Numbered from the stretch's first letter, positions 50,808 through 60,823 are shown. The stretch is 64,000 bases of DNA from an uncultured SAR116 cluster alpha proteobacterium (GCA_902616615.1 CACMTN010000009.1:1-64000), one strand, 5' to 3'. Notes: generated by a model not told the origin, from the sequence alone. Numbers and translations are program-made.

Positions 50808-52606
50808 TTTATTTTATTCCGATCTAGAAAATTTCTTGCCCAAAGTTCTAAGTTTATCCATTGCCATATAAAAAAAGAATTTTTCATTTTACCTTTTAAA
50901 TAGTCTAAGTATATTGCTTTTGCTGTTTTAGGGTTTATCCATTCTCTTTCTGCAAAACTTTTCGAAGCTAAAATATTTTGAACCATTTCTTTCCATTCAT
51001 TTGAAAGCCATTCTCTTTGAGGAGATTGAACTGATCTTTTTTTTGAAAAAGCAATATTATTTGAAGTGAACTTCGAAAGAATTTTTCGAAATATAACTTT
51101 ACTACCTAAATTATTTAACAACAAATTTGTAGGAATACTTAAAGCAAACTCTACTAATCTATGATCTAAAAAAGGCACTCTTAATTCACAAGAGTGAAAC
51201 ATAGATACTCTGTCATTAAATCTTAATCCTCTTGGTATTTTATAAAACAACAAATCCTCTACGGCAAGACGTTTTACAGGATCATTAATGTTATAGAGGG
51301 TAGGTAATGAAATAGGATTATTTTTAAGGAGATTATTGTGTATTGCGGTGGGTTGCAATCCATTAGATCCGTCTATGGAGGATAATTTATCAAATGATTT
51401 TGGTGGGTGTCCCCAAAAGTTTGAAAAATCATTTTTAATCATTTCATGATTGTTATTAACTTTTGACAATTCTACATAGAGTTGATGATATTTTTCATAT
51501 CCAAGGAAGGTTTCATCTACACCATTCCCATCTAACAAAACTTTGATGTTTTTGTTTGAAGCAGTGTTGTATATACTGTTATACCCACATACAAAAACTC
51601 CACCAAACGGTTCTGCTTGTGAAATAATGGTATCGGTTAAATAATTATCAATTTTTTCAAACGTTAATTCTTCAATATTTAAAGTCCCTCCTTTTGAAAT
51701 CTCATTAACCCAGGGAAGCTCACTATATCCAGGATAATCCTGCGTGAATAATTCAGCATGACCATTATGGTTAATAGCCTTTGATACGAGCATAGATGAA
51801 TCAACTCCACCAGAAACATTTAAACCAACATTTACATCAGCAATTAAATTTGATGAAACAGCCTCTGTTATTAATTTTTCAGTTTCAAAAATAATTTCAT
51901 CTTCTGGAATATTGTTTATTTTTAATTTTTTTGAAAGGTCGTACCATTTCTCTGATTTATCATTTTTTTTGTAATAACTAATTTCAGTAATAGTTCCGGG
52001 CAGAACTGCCTTTATGTCCTTAAAAAAAGTTTTATTAGAATGATCATAATTACCCGTTTCAAGATAAGTTCTAATTATATTATTATTAGGAACAATACTT
52101 TTTAGAAACCTTAAAATCGGCGGAATTTCACTTGATATAACCATAATATTATTTGCTTCAAACTTATATAAAGGCTTAATTCCAAATCTATCCCTAACCA
52201 TAAATATAGTTTTATTTTTCATATCTAATATTACAAATGAAAACATTCCTATGAGTTTATTTAAACATTTTTTTCCCCAAATTGTCCAAGCGGCCAATAA
52301 CACCTCAGTATCACTTTTTGTTTTCCATAACCACCTACTTCCAATTTCTTTCTTTAGTTTTTTAAAATTATATATTTCACCGTTGTAGATTAATGTCCAT
52401 CTTTTACATGGAGATATAAAAGGTTGATTTGCAACATTCGAAATATCTATAATCTTTAACCTTGTATGAGCTAAAAAAAGTTTTCCATTTTCTAAGTAGA
52501 TCGTATTCTGAGAGTCTGGACCTCTATGAATTAAATCTTTTAAAGCATCATTTAATACATATTGATATTTGAGTAGGGGATCCCAGACAGCTAATATTCC
52601 ACACAT
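50804..52606 (-). CDS. Asparagine synthetase-type amidotransferase (paralog 3)
   Basis: ORF track opens at 52627 (MFQNGENMCG...); start re-assigned to the ATG at 52606 so that Cys2 is exposed. 'IHRGPDSQNTIY', 'NVSGGVDSSMLVSK', 'VLLDGNGVDETFLGYEKY'. Confidence 0.9.
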   Translation of the reverse strand: MCGILAVWDPLLKYQYVLNDALKDLIHRGPDSQNTIYLENGKLFLAHTRLKIIDISNVANQPFISPCKRWTLIYNGEIYNFKKLKKEIGSRWLWKTKSDTEVLLAAWTIWGKKCLNKLIGMFSFVILDMKNKTIFMVRDRFGIKPLYKFEANNIMVISSEIPPILRFLKSIVPNNNIIRTYLETGNYDHSNKTFFKDIKAVLPGTITEISYYKKNDKSEKWYDLSKKLKINNIPEDEIIFETEKLITEAVSSNLIADVNVGLNVSGGVDSSMLVSKAINHNGHAELFTQDYPGYSELPWVNEISKGGTLNIEELTFEKIDNYLTDTIISQAEPFGGVFVCGYNSIYNTASNKNIKVLLDGNGVDETFLGYEKYHQLYVELSKVNNNHEMIKNDFSNFWGHPPKSFDKLSSIDGSNGLQPTAIHNNLLKNNPISLPTLYNINDPVKRLAVEDLLFYKIPRGLRFNDRVSMFHSCELRVPFLDHRLVEFALSIPTNLLLNNLGSKVIFRKILSKFTSNNIAFSKKRSVQSPQREWLSNEWKEMVQNILASKSFAEREWINPKTAKAIYLDYLKGKMKNSFFIWQWINLELWARNFLDRNKIN

Positions 52607-52680
52607 GTTTTCCCCATTTTGAAACAATTAATTTTAAATTAACTAGAATATGCTACCACAAAATTTTGAAATTATTACAA

Positions 52681-53865
52681 TTAGATCTTTTGTTTAATAA
52701 CATATTTACCTTTTTTCCACTTTGCGCTCACAAAATCATCTTTTAAAATCTTTATAAAACAATTTTTGATTTGTTTGCCCCTTGCTTTCATCGAATGTTT
52801 AGATAAAACAAGATCTCTTGCATTGGAAGCAATTGTTTGCGCTTTAGGATCTTTTAACCAGTATTTAATTATCTCTAAAAGTTGATCAGGGTCTGATTTA
52901 ATATAATGTTTATTAGGTAAAAATCCCAAATCTTCATATCCTATGCAAGGATTACAGATCAAAAGACTTCCAGATGCAGGTATTTCAAAAAACTTTCTTA
53001 TTGGGATACCAAAACCACCACGAGAAGTATATATACATTTTGTATTTTTAAGAGAGCTTTTAAATGACGTATGATACAAATTCATCATAAAATCATAGGC
53101 AAATGGTCTAATTTTCAAGAAATTCAATATTTTAAAAATGTTAAAAATATATTTTGATGGATATTTTAAATTAGAGTTTCTTAACTGTTTTAATGCTAAT
53201 CTTCTGAGGAAATATTCTACACCCGGAACTGATATATCAAAGTATCTGTTTTCTAGAGGTTCAAAAAAAAATTCTTCATTCGAAACAAAATGTAAAGCCG
53301 TTATGTGTCTGTTTGCATTTTCTTTAATATATTGATACCATCTATCAGAAAATTGACCATGTTTTCTTTTGTAATGTTTTTCATTTTTTGCATAAGATGG
53401 TAAATCTTGTAGCAAACTTATTGACTGCTCATTGGGCCCAATTAAATAAAAAGAATTATTATCAATTAATTCTAAAACTTTACCTGGATCAGAGTAATAG
53501 TCATAATTCAATATAGATATTGCTTTAATTTTTATATCCAAATTAGAGTAATTGCTATTTATATCTTTATAAAATGATAAAAGAGTTTTAGAAGACGATT
53601 TATTTACAGTATTTCTTTTACAATACAACATAACTTCTTCTTCTTTGTCTTTAGAAAGCATTGGGCAAGTAGGTCCATAAATGACTATGTCAAATTCTTT
53701 TTTTGTTGCTAAAAATTTCAATATACCACCTTTTACTAAATTATCATTTACAAATCCTGGTCCATAAAATGTGATGTCATTACTTATTTCAAATAGCAGA
53801 AAGGGAAATAAATTTGCTGTTGGATTAATATGCTTAGCATTTATATCTATATATAAAATACGCAT
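52681..53865 (-). CDS. Glycosyltransferase-like protein (CgeB/DUF3880-type C-terminal GT region)
   Basis: 'YTSRGGFGIPIRKFFEIPASGSLLICNPCIGYEDLGFLPNKHYI..DPDQLLEIIKYWLKDPKAQTIASNARDLVLSKHSMKAR'. Confidence 0.75.
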   Translation of the reverse strand: MRILYIDINAKHINPTANLFPFLLFEISNDITFYGPGFVNDNLVKGGILKFLATKKEFDIVIYGPTCPMLSKDKEEEVMLYCKRNTVNKSSSKTLLSFYKDINSNYSNLDIKIKAISILNYDYYSDPGKVLELIDNNSFYLIGPNEQSISLLQDLPSYAKNEKHYKRKHGQFSDRWYQYIKENANRHITALHFVSNEEFFFEPLENRYFDISVPGVEYFLRRLALKQLRNSNLKYPSKYIFNIFKILNFLKIRPFAYDFMMNLYHTSFKSSLKNTKCIYTSRGGFGIPIRKFFEIPASGSLLICNPCIGYEDLGFLPNKHYIKSDPDQLLEIIKYWLKDPKAQTIASNARDLVLSKHSMKARGKQIKNCFIKILKDDFVSAKWKKGKYVIKQKI

Positions 53866-53928
53866 GTCTATTTACCAAAATTATTCTTCATGGATTGTGT
53901 TATAAAGATGTCATTAATTAATGCTCAT

Positions 53929-54654
53929 TCAACTAATATTTTTTCTATTATTAATTTTTAACAAGTTGTCATAATATTTTAGAGAATAGTCCGATCTACC
54001 TAATATTGATCTTTGAATTTTGTCCCTAGGTGTCATATCCATTTCTTGCCACCAAACTGGATGAGTTAAAACATATAATTTTTTTATATTATTATTTAAA
54101 AGTAAATTATCTAAAGTTTCGTATTTCCAGAAACCATTACTGTCTGAGCAATATTTATATTGTTTATATAATTTTGGTGAAGAAGCATTAAAAAAACCAA
54201 AATAGTTTAAATTGTCAAACTTAAAATTTTTTAATGTTGTTGGATTATGTATTGAAAATATTTCTATTTCTTTTTTTATTATATTTTTTAATATATTTGC
54301 TTCAAAGTTGAGATTATAACCAACTTTATTAAAAGATTTTGTATCATAAATACTTGCGTCAAAATGTATACCTATTGTGTGTCCAAGAGACGCAATTTCC
54401 TGTATTATTTCAAAGATTTTTTGCTCTAACACATTATAAAAAATTGATGTAACTTGCACAAAATAATAGGCTTTAATGCCAAATTCAGCTTCTTTTTTTG
54501 CCATGAATAATGCGCGATTAGGCGAAACATCAATATCATGACGCCACAAAATTACTTTTTCATCATCATTAAATTTTTCGTCAAATTTAATAAATTTGTA
54601 GTTTTTTGAAGCAGATTCTAAAATTTTGCAATAATTTTTTGATGTAATTGCCAT
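53929..54654 (-). CDS. Polysaccharide deacetylase-like (NodB-fold) protein
   Basis: 'ILWRHDIDVSPNRALFMAKKEAEFGIKAYYFVQVTSIFYN', 'LGHTIGIHFDAS', 'LTHPVWW'. Confidence 0.75.
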   Translation of the reverse strand: MAITSKNYCKILESASKNYKFIKFDEKFNDDEKVILWRHDIDVSPNRALFMAKKEAEFGIKAYYFVQVTSIFYNVLEQKIFEIIQEIASLGHTIGIHFDASIYDTKSFNKVGYNLNFEANILKNIIKKEIEIFSIHNPTTLKNFKFDNLNYFGFFNASSPKLYKQYKYCSDSNGFWKYETLDNLLLNNNIKKLYVLTHPVWWQEMDMTPRDKIQRSILGRSDYSLKYYDNLLKINNRKNIS

Positions 54655-54657
54655 TAT

Positions 54658-56466
54658 TTAACTTTTAACTTCATACTGCTTTACAAAATTATAAAAACTT
54701 TTCTTTAGCTTAATAAGGTTATCCCAACTATCCTGTTCTTCAACTTTTCCATTCTTCATAAAAATTATTTTATCTGCATTTTTTAGATTATTAATTTTAT
54801 GAGATATTACAATGATGCATGTTGTTTTTTTTAAATTTTCTATAGCTTTATTAATTTTCATCTCTGAATTATGATCTAAAGAATTGGTAGACTCATCCAT
54901 AATTAATATTTTTGGCTTAGTTATTAGTGCTCTTGCAATAGCAATTCTTTGTTTTTGGCCACCAGATAATAATGAACCTTTATCACCTATATGAGTAGAA
55001 TATCCATTTGTTTTTTCCATAATAAAATCATGTGCTTGAGCTTGCTTCGCGCATTTAATAACTTCATTTTTACTTGCACCTTTTTTTGCCCAGGTTATGT
55101 TTTCAAATATTGTTGTATTAAACAACATAACTTCTTGAGGAATATATCCGATTAAACCTCTCCACTCATGAATAGGTACATCACTAATAAATTTTTTACC
55201 TAAAGAAATATTTCCTTCATAAATCTTTGTTAAGCCTAATATAGAATTAACTAATGTTGATTTGCCTGCACCAGAATGCCCCACTATCCCAATCAAACCA
55301 GTTTCAGGGAAATTTAAGTTTATATCGTTTAAAATGTTAAGATTATCATAACCAGCCTTTTTAATATTAAGATTCAAATTACCAATTTTTTTTGGTAGTG
55401 ATTTAAATATTTTTTCATGTAACTCTTCTTTTTCAGAGTGTTGTTGAGCAGTACTAACTTTGTTTTTAATAAACTCATATGCAGGCAAATAATTACCTAA
55501 ATATTGAATGCTTTGTTGTAAAACATTGAACTTAGGCAACAATCTAATGAACAATGCAACAATAACCAATATAGAACCAGTAGATTCTTTTAAAATTTCA
55601 TAACTAAAAATTAAAATTAAACATAAAGATAGAAAAGCTCCAAATTCAAAAAAAGCTCTAACTAAAGTTGGTAAAAAAGTTGCAAAAGTATGCTTTTCTT
55701 TAAGTTTATCTATGATTTTATTAATATAAATAATTCCATCTTTTTCAGTGGCAGTTGCTTTTATTAATTTTATATTAGTAAAAAATTCAGTTATTTTCAC
55801 TGTGAAGTAAGATGTTAACGGTCCTAATTCGTTACCTATTTGGTAATTTTTGTTACTCACTCGTCTAACAGATAAAAAAAGAATTAAAGCTACTAGTAGA
55901 ATACATAAAGTTATTTTATAACTTATAAAAAAAGAAATAAGAACATAAATCAATATGGTTATAAATGCCGATATAATTTGCATTAATGTCATAAAGGCAC
56001 CCGACAATCTAAATGTTTCGTGAGTAATTAAATTAGTAAAATCTCCCAACTTTTGTTTATTCAGCATTTCCCAGTGTGCAAAAAAATATGAAGAAAAAAT
56101 TTTCTTGCTCCAATGAGCTCCATAATCTCTTTGAAATTTTGCTAATTTCCAATTAAATATAATTGCTAAAGATAATTGAAATATAATTATAACCAATAAA
56201 GTTATAGTTATAACTATGATTGAATCATTTAGGCCAAAAAAACTAAAGATTTTTATAAATAACTCATTTAACTTAGATGTTGTTGATACGTCTATGCCCA
56301 TTGAAACTAACAAAGGTAACAAGAGCAACATACTTAAACCTTCTGTTGAAGCAACTAAAACAGATAGAATTAACAGACTCACTAATTTAAAACCATAATT
56401 TGAATAAATATCTATTGATAAATATTTTACATCATTAAAAAATTTATTATTTATTTTAATTCCCAT
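54658..56466 (-). CDS. ABC transporter, fused permease-ATPase (PglK/MsbA-like lipid-linked glycan flippase)
   Basis: N-term multi-TM exporter domain; Walker A 'GHSGAGKSTLVNSILG', signature 'LLSGGQKQRIAIARAL', Walker B 'ILIMDEST'. Confidence 0.9.
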   Translation of the reverse strand: MGIKINNKFFNDVKYLSIDIYSNYGFKLVSLLILSVLVASTEGLSMLLLLPLLVSMGIDVSTTSKLNELFIKIFSFFGLNDSIIVITITLLVIIIFQLSLAIIFNWKLAKFQRDYGAHWSKKIFSSYFFAHWEMLNKQKLGDFTNLITHETFRLSGAFMTLMQIISAFITILIYVLISFFISYKITLCILLVALILFLSVRRVSNKNYQIGNELGPLTSYFTVKITEFFTNIKLIKATATEKDGIIYINKIIDKLKEKHTFATFLPTLVRAFFEFGAFLSLCLILIFSYEILKESTGSILVIVALFIRLLPKFNVLQQSIQYLGNYLPAYEFIKNKVSTAQQHSEKEELHEKIFKSLPKKIGNLNLNIKKAGYDNLNILNDINLNFPETGLIGIVGHSGAGKSTLVNSILGLTKIYEGNISLGKKFISDVPIHEWRGLIGYIPQEVMLFNTTIFENITWAKKGASKNEVIKCAKQAQAHDFIMEKTNGYSTHIGDKGSLLSGGQKQRIAIARALITKPKILIMDESTNSLDHNSEMKINKAIENLKKTTCIIVISHKINNLKNADKIIFMKNGKVEEQDSWDNLIKLKKSFYNFVKQYEVKS

Positions 56467-58334
56467 TTACCTGAACTCGCTATATCCAACCAAGTTGATA
56501 TATTTAAAAGGGACCAGATAAGTAACCTTCTATTTTGTTTACCCTGGAGATGTTCATTAATTAAATCTATAGTAGTATTTCTATCTAAAAATTCGTATAT
56601 CTTACAGTTTTTTGAAAAAAGCTTTTCACGCACATAACTCATACTTTCACCCTTAAACCAACTAGAATCGGGAGCTGAAAAACCTTTTTTTATACCATTT
56701 GTAATTTTAGAGGGAATGTAGTTTTGCATGACTTGTCTCAACAGAAGTTTACCATCTCTAGTTTTTTCAAGGTATCTAGCTAACGTTTCATTTTCATCAA
56801 TTTTTTTTACTTTATTTAAATTACCTAACTTAAATTTTACTGGCACTTTTAAAGCAAAATCAACTAAATCATTATCAAGAAATGGAATTCTTGTTTCTAA
56901 TCCGTGTGCCATACTAATTTTATCTTCAACTGTTAATAACCCATGAAGAAAAGTTTTAGATTCAAAATAAAGCGACTGATTAATATAATCTTCAGAATTT
57001 TCTATAATCTTAGAACTTTGTTTAAAAATTTTTCTGAAAACATCTTTTGGAAAAAAATCTAAAGTTTCACTATTTATTGGTGAAAATAATTTTGAGACCT
57101 TGTCAAAAGGAACTAAACGTTGCCAAAAATTAAAATATTTGTCTACATAACTGTTAAAATCAGTATTATTTACCGCCCTATAATAACGCCAGGGATATCC
57201 GCCAAATATTTCATCACCACCATCACCAGATAAAACAACTTTACAAAATTTACTTGCCAACTGTGACGCATAAAAGTTTGGATAACTTTGACCAACTCTT
57301 GGCTCTTCAATATGCCAAATTAATTTGTTCATTATTCTTTCCATGTCACCTGCTTTTAAAACTACTTCGTAATGTTCAGTTTTAAACAAATATGACATTG
57401 TTTCTGCTAACGGTCTTTCATCCATGCCTCTTTCTAAACCTGAAGCAGAACTCAAATCAAAACCACAAGTAAATGAACGTAGGTTGTTCAAGTTTTGAGA
57501 GGCTATTGCAGTTATAGTTCCAGAATCCATCCCTCCACTAAGATAACTTCCAATTTCAACATCTGAAATTAACTGCCTTTTCACAGACTGTTTTAATAAA
57601 TAATCACATTCTTCTTTATATTCAGACAGAGGTTTTGTACAGTTTTCAGGATTAGTAAAATTAAAATCCCAATAATTTATCTTATTAAATTTCTTTGATT
57701 TGCTGAAAGTATAGTAGGAACCTGCCTCAATCATCTCAATATTCTTAAATAATGTTTGTGCTGATAAGAAATTTTGAAATGTTAGGTACTCTACTAGACC
57801 CTTTTTATTAATTTCTAAATTTATTTCTGGGTGACATAATATAGCTTTTATTTCTGATCCAAAAACAATCATTTTATCATTTTTAAAAATATATAATGGT
57901 TTAATCCCATATCTGTCTCGTGCTAGAACAAGTTTTTTTTCTCTTTTATCCCACAAAGAAAAAGCAAATTGACCATTGAACATGCTAATTGCATCACATC
58001 CCCATTGCGCAACAGCTTTCAAAACAACTTCACAATCAGTGTTAGATTTGAATTTCCAACCTAATTTGGAAAGTTTATTTCTAATTTCTATAAAGTTGAA
58101 TACCTCGCCGTTATATGAGATTACAAATCTTCCATCTTCAGTTTCCATTGGTTGGTTTCCAGCAGATGATAAATCAAGTATTGACAAGCGGGTATGTGCA
58201 AACCCTATTTCTTTATTTTTGAATATTCCTTGATTATCAGGACCTCGGTGTAGGAGTGACTTACACATTTTTTCAAGAATTGATTTATTTGTTTCACCAC
58301 CATTAAAATAAAAATACCCAGCTATCCCGCACAT
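56451..58334 (-). CDS. Asparagine synthetase-type amidotransferase (paralog 4)
   Basis: 'MCGIAGYFY', 'LHRGPDNQGIF', 'LSGGMDSGTITAIA', 'VVLSGDGGDEIFGGYPWRYY'. Confidence 0.92.
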   Translation of the reverse strand: MCGIAGYFYFNGGETNKSILEKMCKSLLHRGPDNQGIFKNKEIGFAHTRLSILDLSSAGNQPMETEDGRFVISYNGEVFNFIEIRNKLSKLGWKFKSNTDCEVVLKAVAQWGCDAISMFNGQFAFSLWDKREKKLVLARDRYGIKPLYIFKNDKMIVFGSEIKAILCHPEINLEINKKGLVEYLTFQNFLSAQTLFKNIEMIEAGSYYTFSKSKKFNKINYWDFNFTNPENCTKPLSEYKEECDYLLKQSVKRQLISDVEIGSYLSGGMDSGTITAIASQNLNNLRSFTCGFDLSSASGLERGMDERPLAETMSYLFKTEHYEVVLKAGDMERIMNKLIWHIEEPRVGQSYPNFYASQLASKFCKVVLSGDGGDEIFGGYPWRYYRAVNNTDFNSYVDKYFNFWQRLVPFDKVSKLFSPINSETLDFFPKDVFRKIFKQSSKIIENSEDYINQSLYFESKTFLHGLLTVEDKISMAHGLETRIPFLDNDLVDFALKVPVKFKLGNLNKVKKIDENETLARYLEKTRDGKLLLRQVMQNYIPSKITNGIKKGFSAPDSSWFKGESMSYVREKLFSKNCKIYEFLDRNTTIDLINEHLQGKQNRRLLIWSLLNISTWLDIASSGKWELK

Positions 58335-58337
58335 AAT

Positions 58338-58916
58338 CTAACCTTTATTTTTATCATATTGTAAGGTTAAATTATCCTTTTCACCTACAACCTCTCCAAT
58401 TTTTTTTGCTGGAGAACCTGCAAATATTGATCTATCTGGGATATTACAATTAACAAAGCTGTTTGCTCCAATAACACATTGATTGCCTATATTTACACCC
58501 AAATTAATTATACTTAGACTACCAATATAATTATAACTCCCTATCTCTACTCTTCCTTTTTTAAATTTCTCAGATCCCCCTGAAATTGCCCACATAACAG
58601 TATCATGTGTATAAATTTGGACACCACTAGAAATCGAACAAAAATCACCAACTACTAAATTATCTCCTGATCCGTCCAAAATTGTGTTTGGACCAATCCA
58701 TGTATTTTTACCAACACTCACATTACCAAAAACAAAAGAACTATTGTAAATTGTAGTATTTTCACCAAATTTCAGTTTTTTTGCTCTTTCCTCTCTATCA
58801 AAAACACTATCTTGAAAAGGAATACTACGATTAAAGTTTTTTATTAAGTTGCTATCAATATGACCATAATGTTTTATGATTTCTAATATGCCAGTCATAT
58901 TTTTTTTGTTATCCAT
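58338..58916 (-). CDS. Hexapeptide-repeat (LbetaH) acyltransferase
   Basis: 'FGENTTIYNSSFVFGNVSVGKNTWIGPNTILDGSGDNLVVGDFCSISSGVQIYTHDT', 'CVIGANSFVNCNIPDRSIFAGSPAKKIGEV'. Confidence 0.85.
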   Translation of the reverse strand: MDNKKNMTGILEIIKHYGHIDSNLIKNFNRSIPFQDSVFDREERAKKLKFGENTTIYNSSFVFGNVSVGKNTWIGPNTILDGSGDNLVVGDFCSISSGVQIYTHDTVMWAISGGSEKFKKGRVEIGSYNYIGSLSIINLGVNIGNQCVIGANSFVNCNIPDRSIFAGSPAKKIGEVVGEKDNLTLQYDKNKG

Positions 58917-59925
58917 TTTTTCTTGCGATTATAGTTATTCCAGAATTTTCAACAACTTGTTTTTCAACACATAATTTAGCTTCATCACACCATTTCAATA
59001 TTTCATCTAAGGTATGACGACTAGCATTAACTGGCATATACCAATCAAAATTTATATGATTCATCTCTTCAAAAGATAAGTTTTCTCCATAAAACATTTT
59101 TGCCACATGCCAATAAAAAAGCCTTTGAACGCTTATTTCCCCTGAAGGAATATCTAATAGGTCTATAGTATTTTTAATATTTACTTTTTGATCTATTTTT
59201 GCAAGTTCTATTCCTAATTCTGTTATTGGTTTAAGAGCTTCCCAAGCTTCATCAGGATTCATTTTGCTGATCTTATTTCTTATATAATCATCTGAAAACT
59301 CTCTTATTGGTCCTTTTCTTTTATAAACGTAAAAAAAGAACCTGCCTCCTATTTTTAACAATTTTGACAAATATTTTAATGATTTTTCTGTGGAGTTTGT
59401 ATGATGCAAAACACCCTCAGAAAATATTAAATCAACACTTTTTTCTGATAGTGGTATGTTATTAAGATCACATTGTATAAATGCTTGTTTAAAACCCTTT
59501 TTTAAAAATCTTTCTTTGGCGATATCAACAGCATCTGAAACATCTACACCTAAATATCTAATTTTGTTAAGGGCTGGGGACAACAACTCAAGTGCAGACA
59601 TACCTGCTCCACAACCTGCATCAAGTAACAAAGGCTGTGAACCATGCTCTTTAAACCAATTACTCTCTGGAATATTGCCATATCTTTCTATTAACCAAGA
59701 TTTCATTCTTTGTAATGAAACATCTGATTCAAATGTTTCAATTTTCTTCCATTTGAATGAAAAAGATTTTTTTGTCTGTTCTTGAGCTTCTTTTACTAAT
59801 TTCCTACTTCTTGGTATCCCATTTTTTAGAATAAATTCGTGATTATCTACAAAAAATTTTAGACCTTCTTTTTGTAATGAGGTTTTTAAAATTTCTTCTA
59901 ACCAATTTGGTGACAATTTTGACAT
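58909..59925 (-). CDS. Class I SAM-dependent methyltransferase
   Basis: 'LLLDAGCGAGMSALELLSPALNKIRYLGVDVSDAVDIAKERF', 'DLIFSEGVLHHTNSTEKSLKYLSKLLKIGGRFFFYVYK'. Confidence 0.9.
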   Translation of the reverse strand: MSKLSPNWLEEILKTSLQKEGLKFFVDNHEFILKNGIPRSRKLVKEAQEQTKKSFSFKWKKIETFESDVSLQRMKSWLIERYGNIPESNWFKEHGSQPLLLDAGCGAGMSALELLSPALNKIRYLGVDVSDAVDIAKERFLKKGFKQAFIQCDLNNIPLSEKSVDLIFSEGVLHHTNSTEKSLKYLSKLLKIGGRFFFYVYKRKGPIREFSDDYIRNKISKMNPDEAWEALKPITELGIELAKIDQKVNIKNTIDLLDIPSGEISVQRLFYWHVAKMFYGENLSFEEMNHINFDWYMPVNASRHTLDEILKWCDEAKLCVEKQVVENSGITIIARKNG

Positions 59926-59958
59926 ACTTCATTCCGGTATAATAGATATATTAATGAT

Positions 59959-60663
59959 TTACGATTTATAATTATTAATTCTATTTTTAATTTCCTGCAA
60001 TCCTAATGTAGCTATATGATGAATAATAGACATACTATAATTTTCATCGAAAATTACCTTAGTCATATCATAATCAATCTCAACAGGTGTCATTCCATTA
60101 TTTATCAAAAATTTATTATCTTGGTATTCTTTCGCTCCTTTTCCATGCAGATAAGTCATAATTCCTAAAATTTGTGACCTTTTTAATAATCTTTCATTTT
60201 TACTATATTCTTGTAAGCCAAGATCAGAACCTAGATAAAAATTATTATTAATATCTAATTTCATACATATAAACTTTATAATATTGATATTAATTTTGCT
60301 TAAAGGGAAACCTTTATTATAAAAATTTAAGATTGAATCACATATTTGATTAACTTCGTTTGTGTACTTATAACTTTTATAGTTTTCAACTATCTTTAAA
60401 ATACTTTTTTTTACTAATTTTTTGTCGTCACTTAAAAATTTTTCATATAATCTATTTCCTTTTCTTCTATTAATTGGAAGAGTAATTGTAAAATTTTTAT
60501 TTAAGTTATTGCTAATATTAATTCTATTTGAAAGTTGTTGTTTTACGAAAACAACATCATCAGAAAAAACAAAAATGTCTGATTTGATTATTTTTTCAAA
60601 ATAACCAAACCAAGGCAAAAAATTAGGTTGATGTGCACTGAGAATTTTATAATTAGTTTTCAT
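59959..60663 (-). CDS. WbqC-family protein
   Basis: 'ILSAHQPNFLPWFGYFEKIIKSDIFVFSDDVVFVKQQLSNRINI', 'SKINI..LGSDLG', 'MTYLHGKGAKEYQDNKFL'. Confidence 0.88.
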   Translation of the reverse strand: MKTNYKILSAHQPNFLPWFGYFEKIIKSDIFVFSDDVVFVKQQLSNRINISNNLNKNFTITLPINRRKGNRLYEKFLSDDKKLVKKSILKIVENYKSYKYTNEVNQICDSILNFYNKGFPLSKININIIKFICMKLDINNNFYLGSDLGLQEYSKNERLLKRSQILGIMTYLHGKGAKEYQDNKFLINNGMTPVEIDYDMTKVIFDENYSMSIIHHIATLGLQEIKNRINNYKS

Positions 60664-60677
60664 GCTATTTAACTCAA

Positions 60678-60751
60678 TGGAGGCTCGCCTAGGAATTTAA
60701 CCTAGCTAACTAGATTTGCAATCTAGCACATAAACACTCTGCCAGCGAGCC
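60678..60751 (-). tRNA. tRNA-Cys (anticodon GCA), CCA encoded
   Basis: Reverse complement GGCTCGC-TG-GCAGAGTGTTTATGTG-CTAGA-TTGCAAA-TCTAG-TTAG-CTAGG-TTAAATT-CCTAG-GCGAGCC-T-CCA: 7-bp acceptor stem, 5-bp anticodon stem with GCA, 5-bp T stem, U73 discriminator as expected for Cys. T and D loops are atypical (see findings). Confidence 0.93.
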
Positions 60752-60781
60752 TGTTAGTTATTTCGATTAAAATTTTAGATT

Positions 60782-60787
60782 TGTCAA
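60782..60787 (-). promoter_or_regulatory. Perfect -35-like TTGACA upstream of the tRNA-Cys gene
   Basis: Minus-strand TTGACA, 30 nt before the tRNA 5' end; no good -10 box at normal spacing. Confidence 0.3.
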
Positions 60788-60823
60788 TCATAAAATATGT
60801 AATGAATTATGTTATTTCTTGAA

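Noticed and set aside
59456-59785. 109-aa + strand ORF inside the methyltransferase gene
   Set aside because: Antisense to a clear SAM methyltransferase; no motif.
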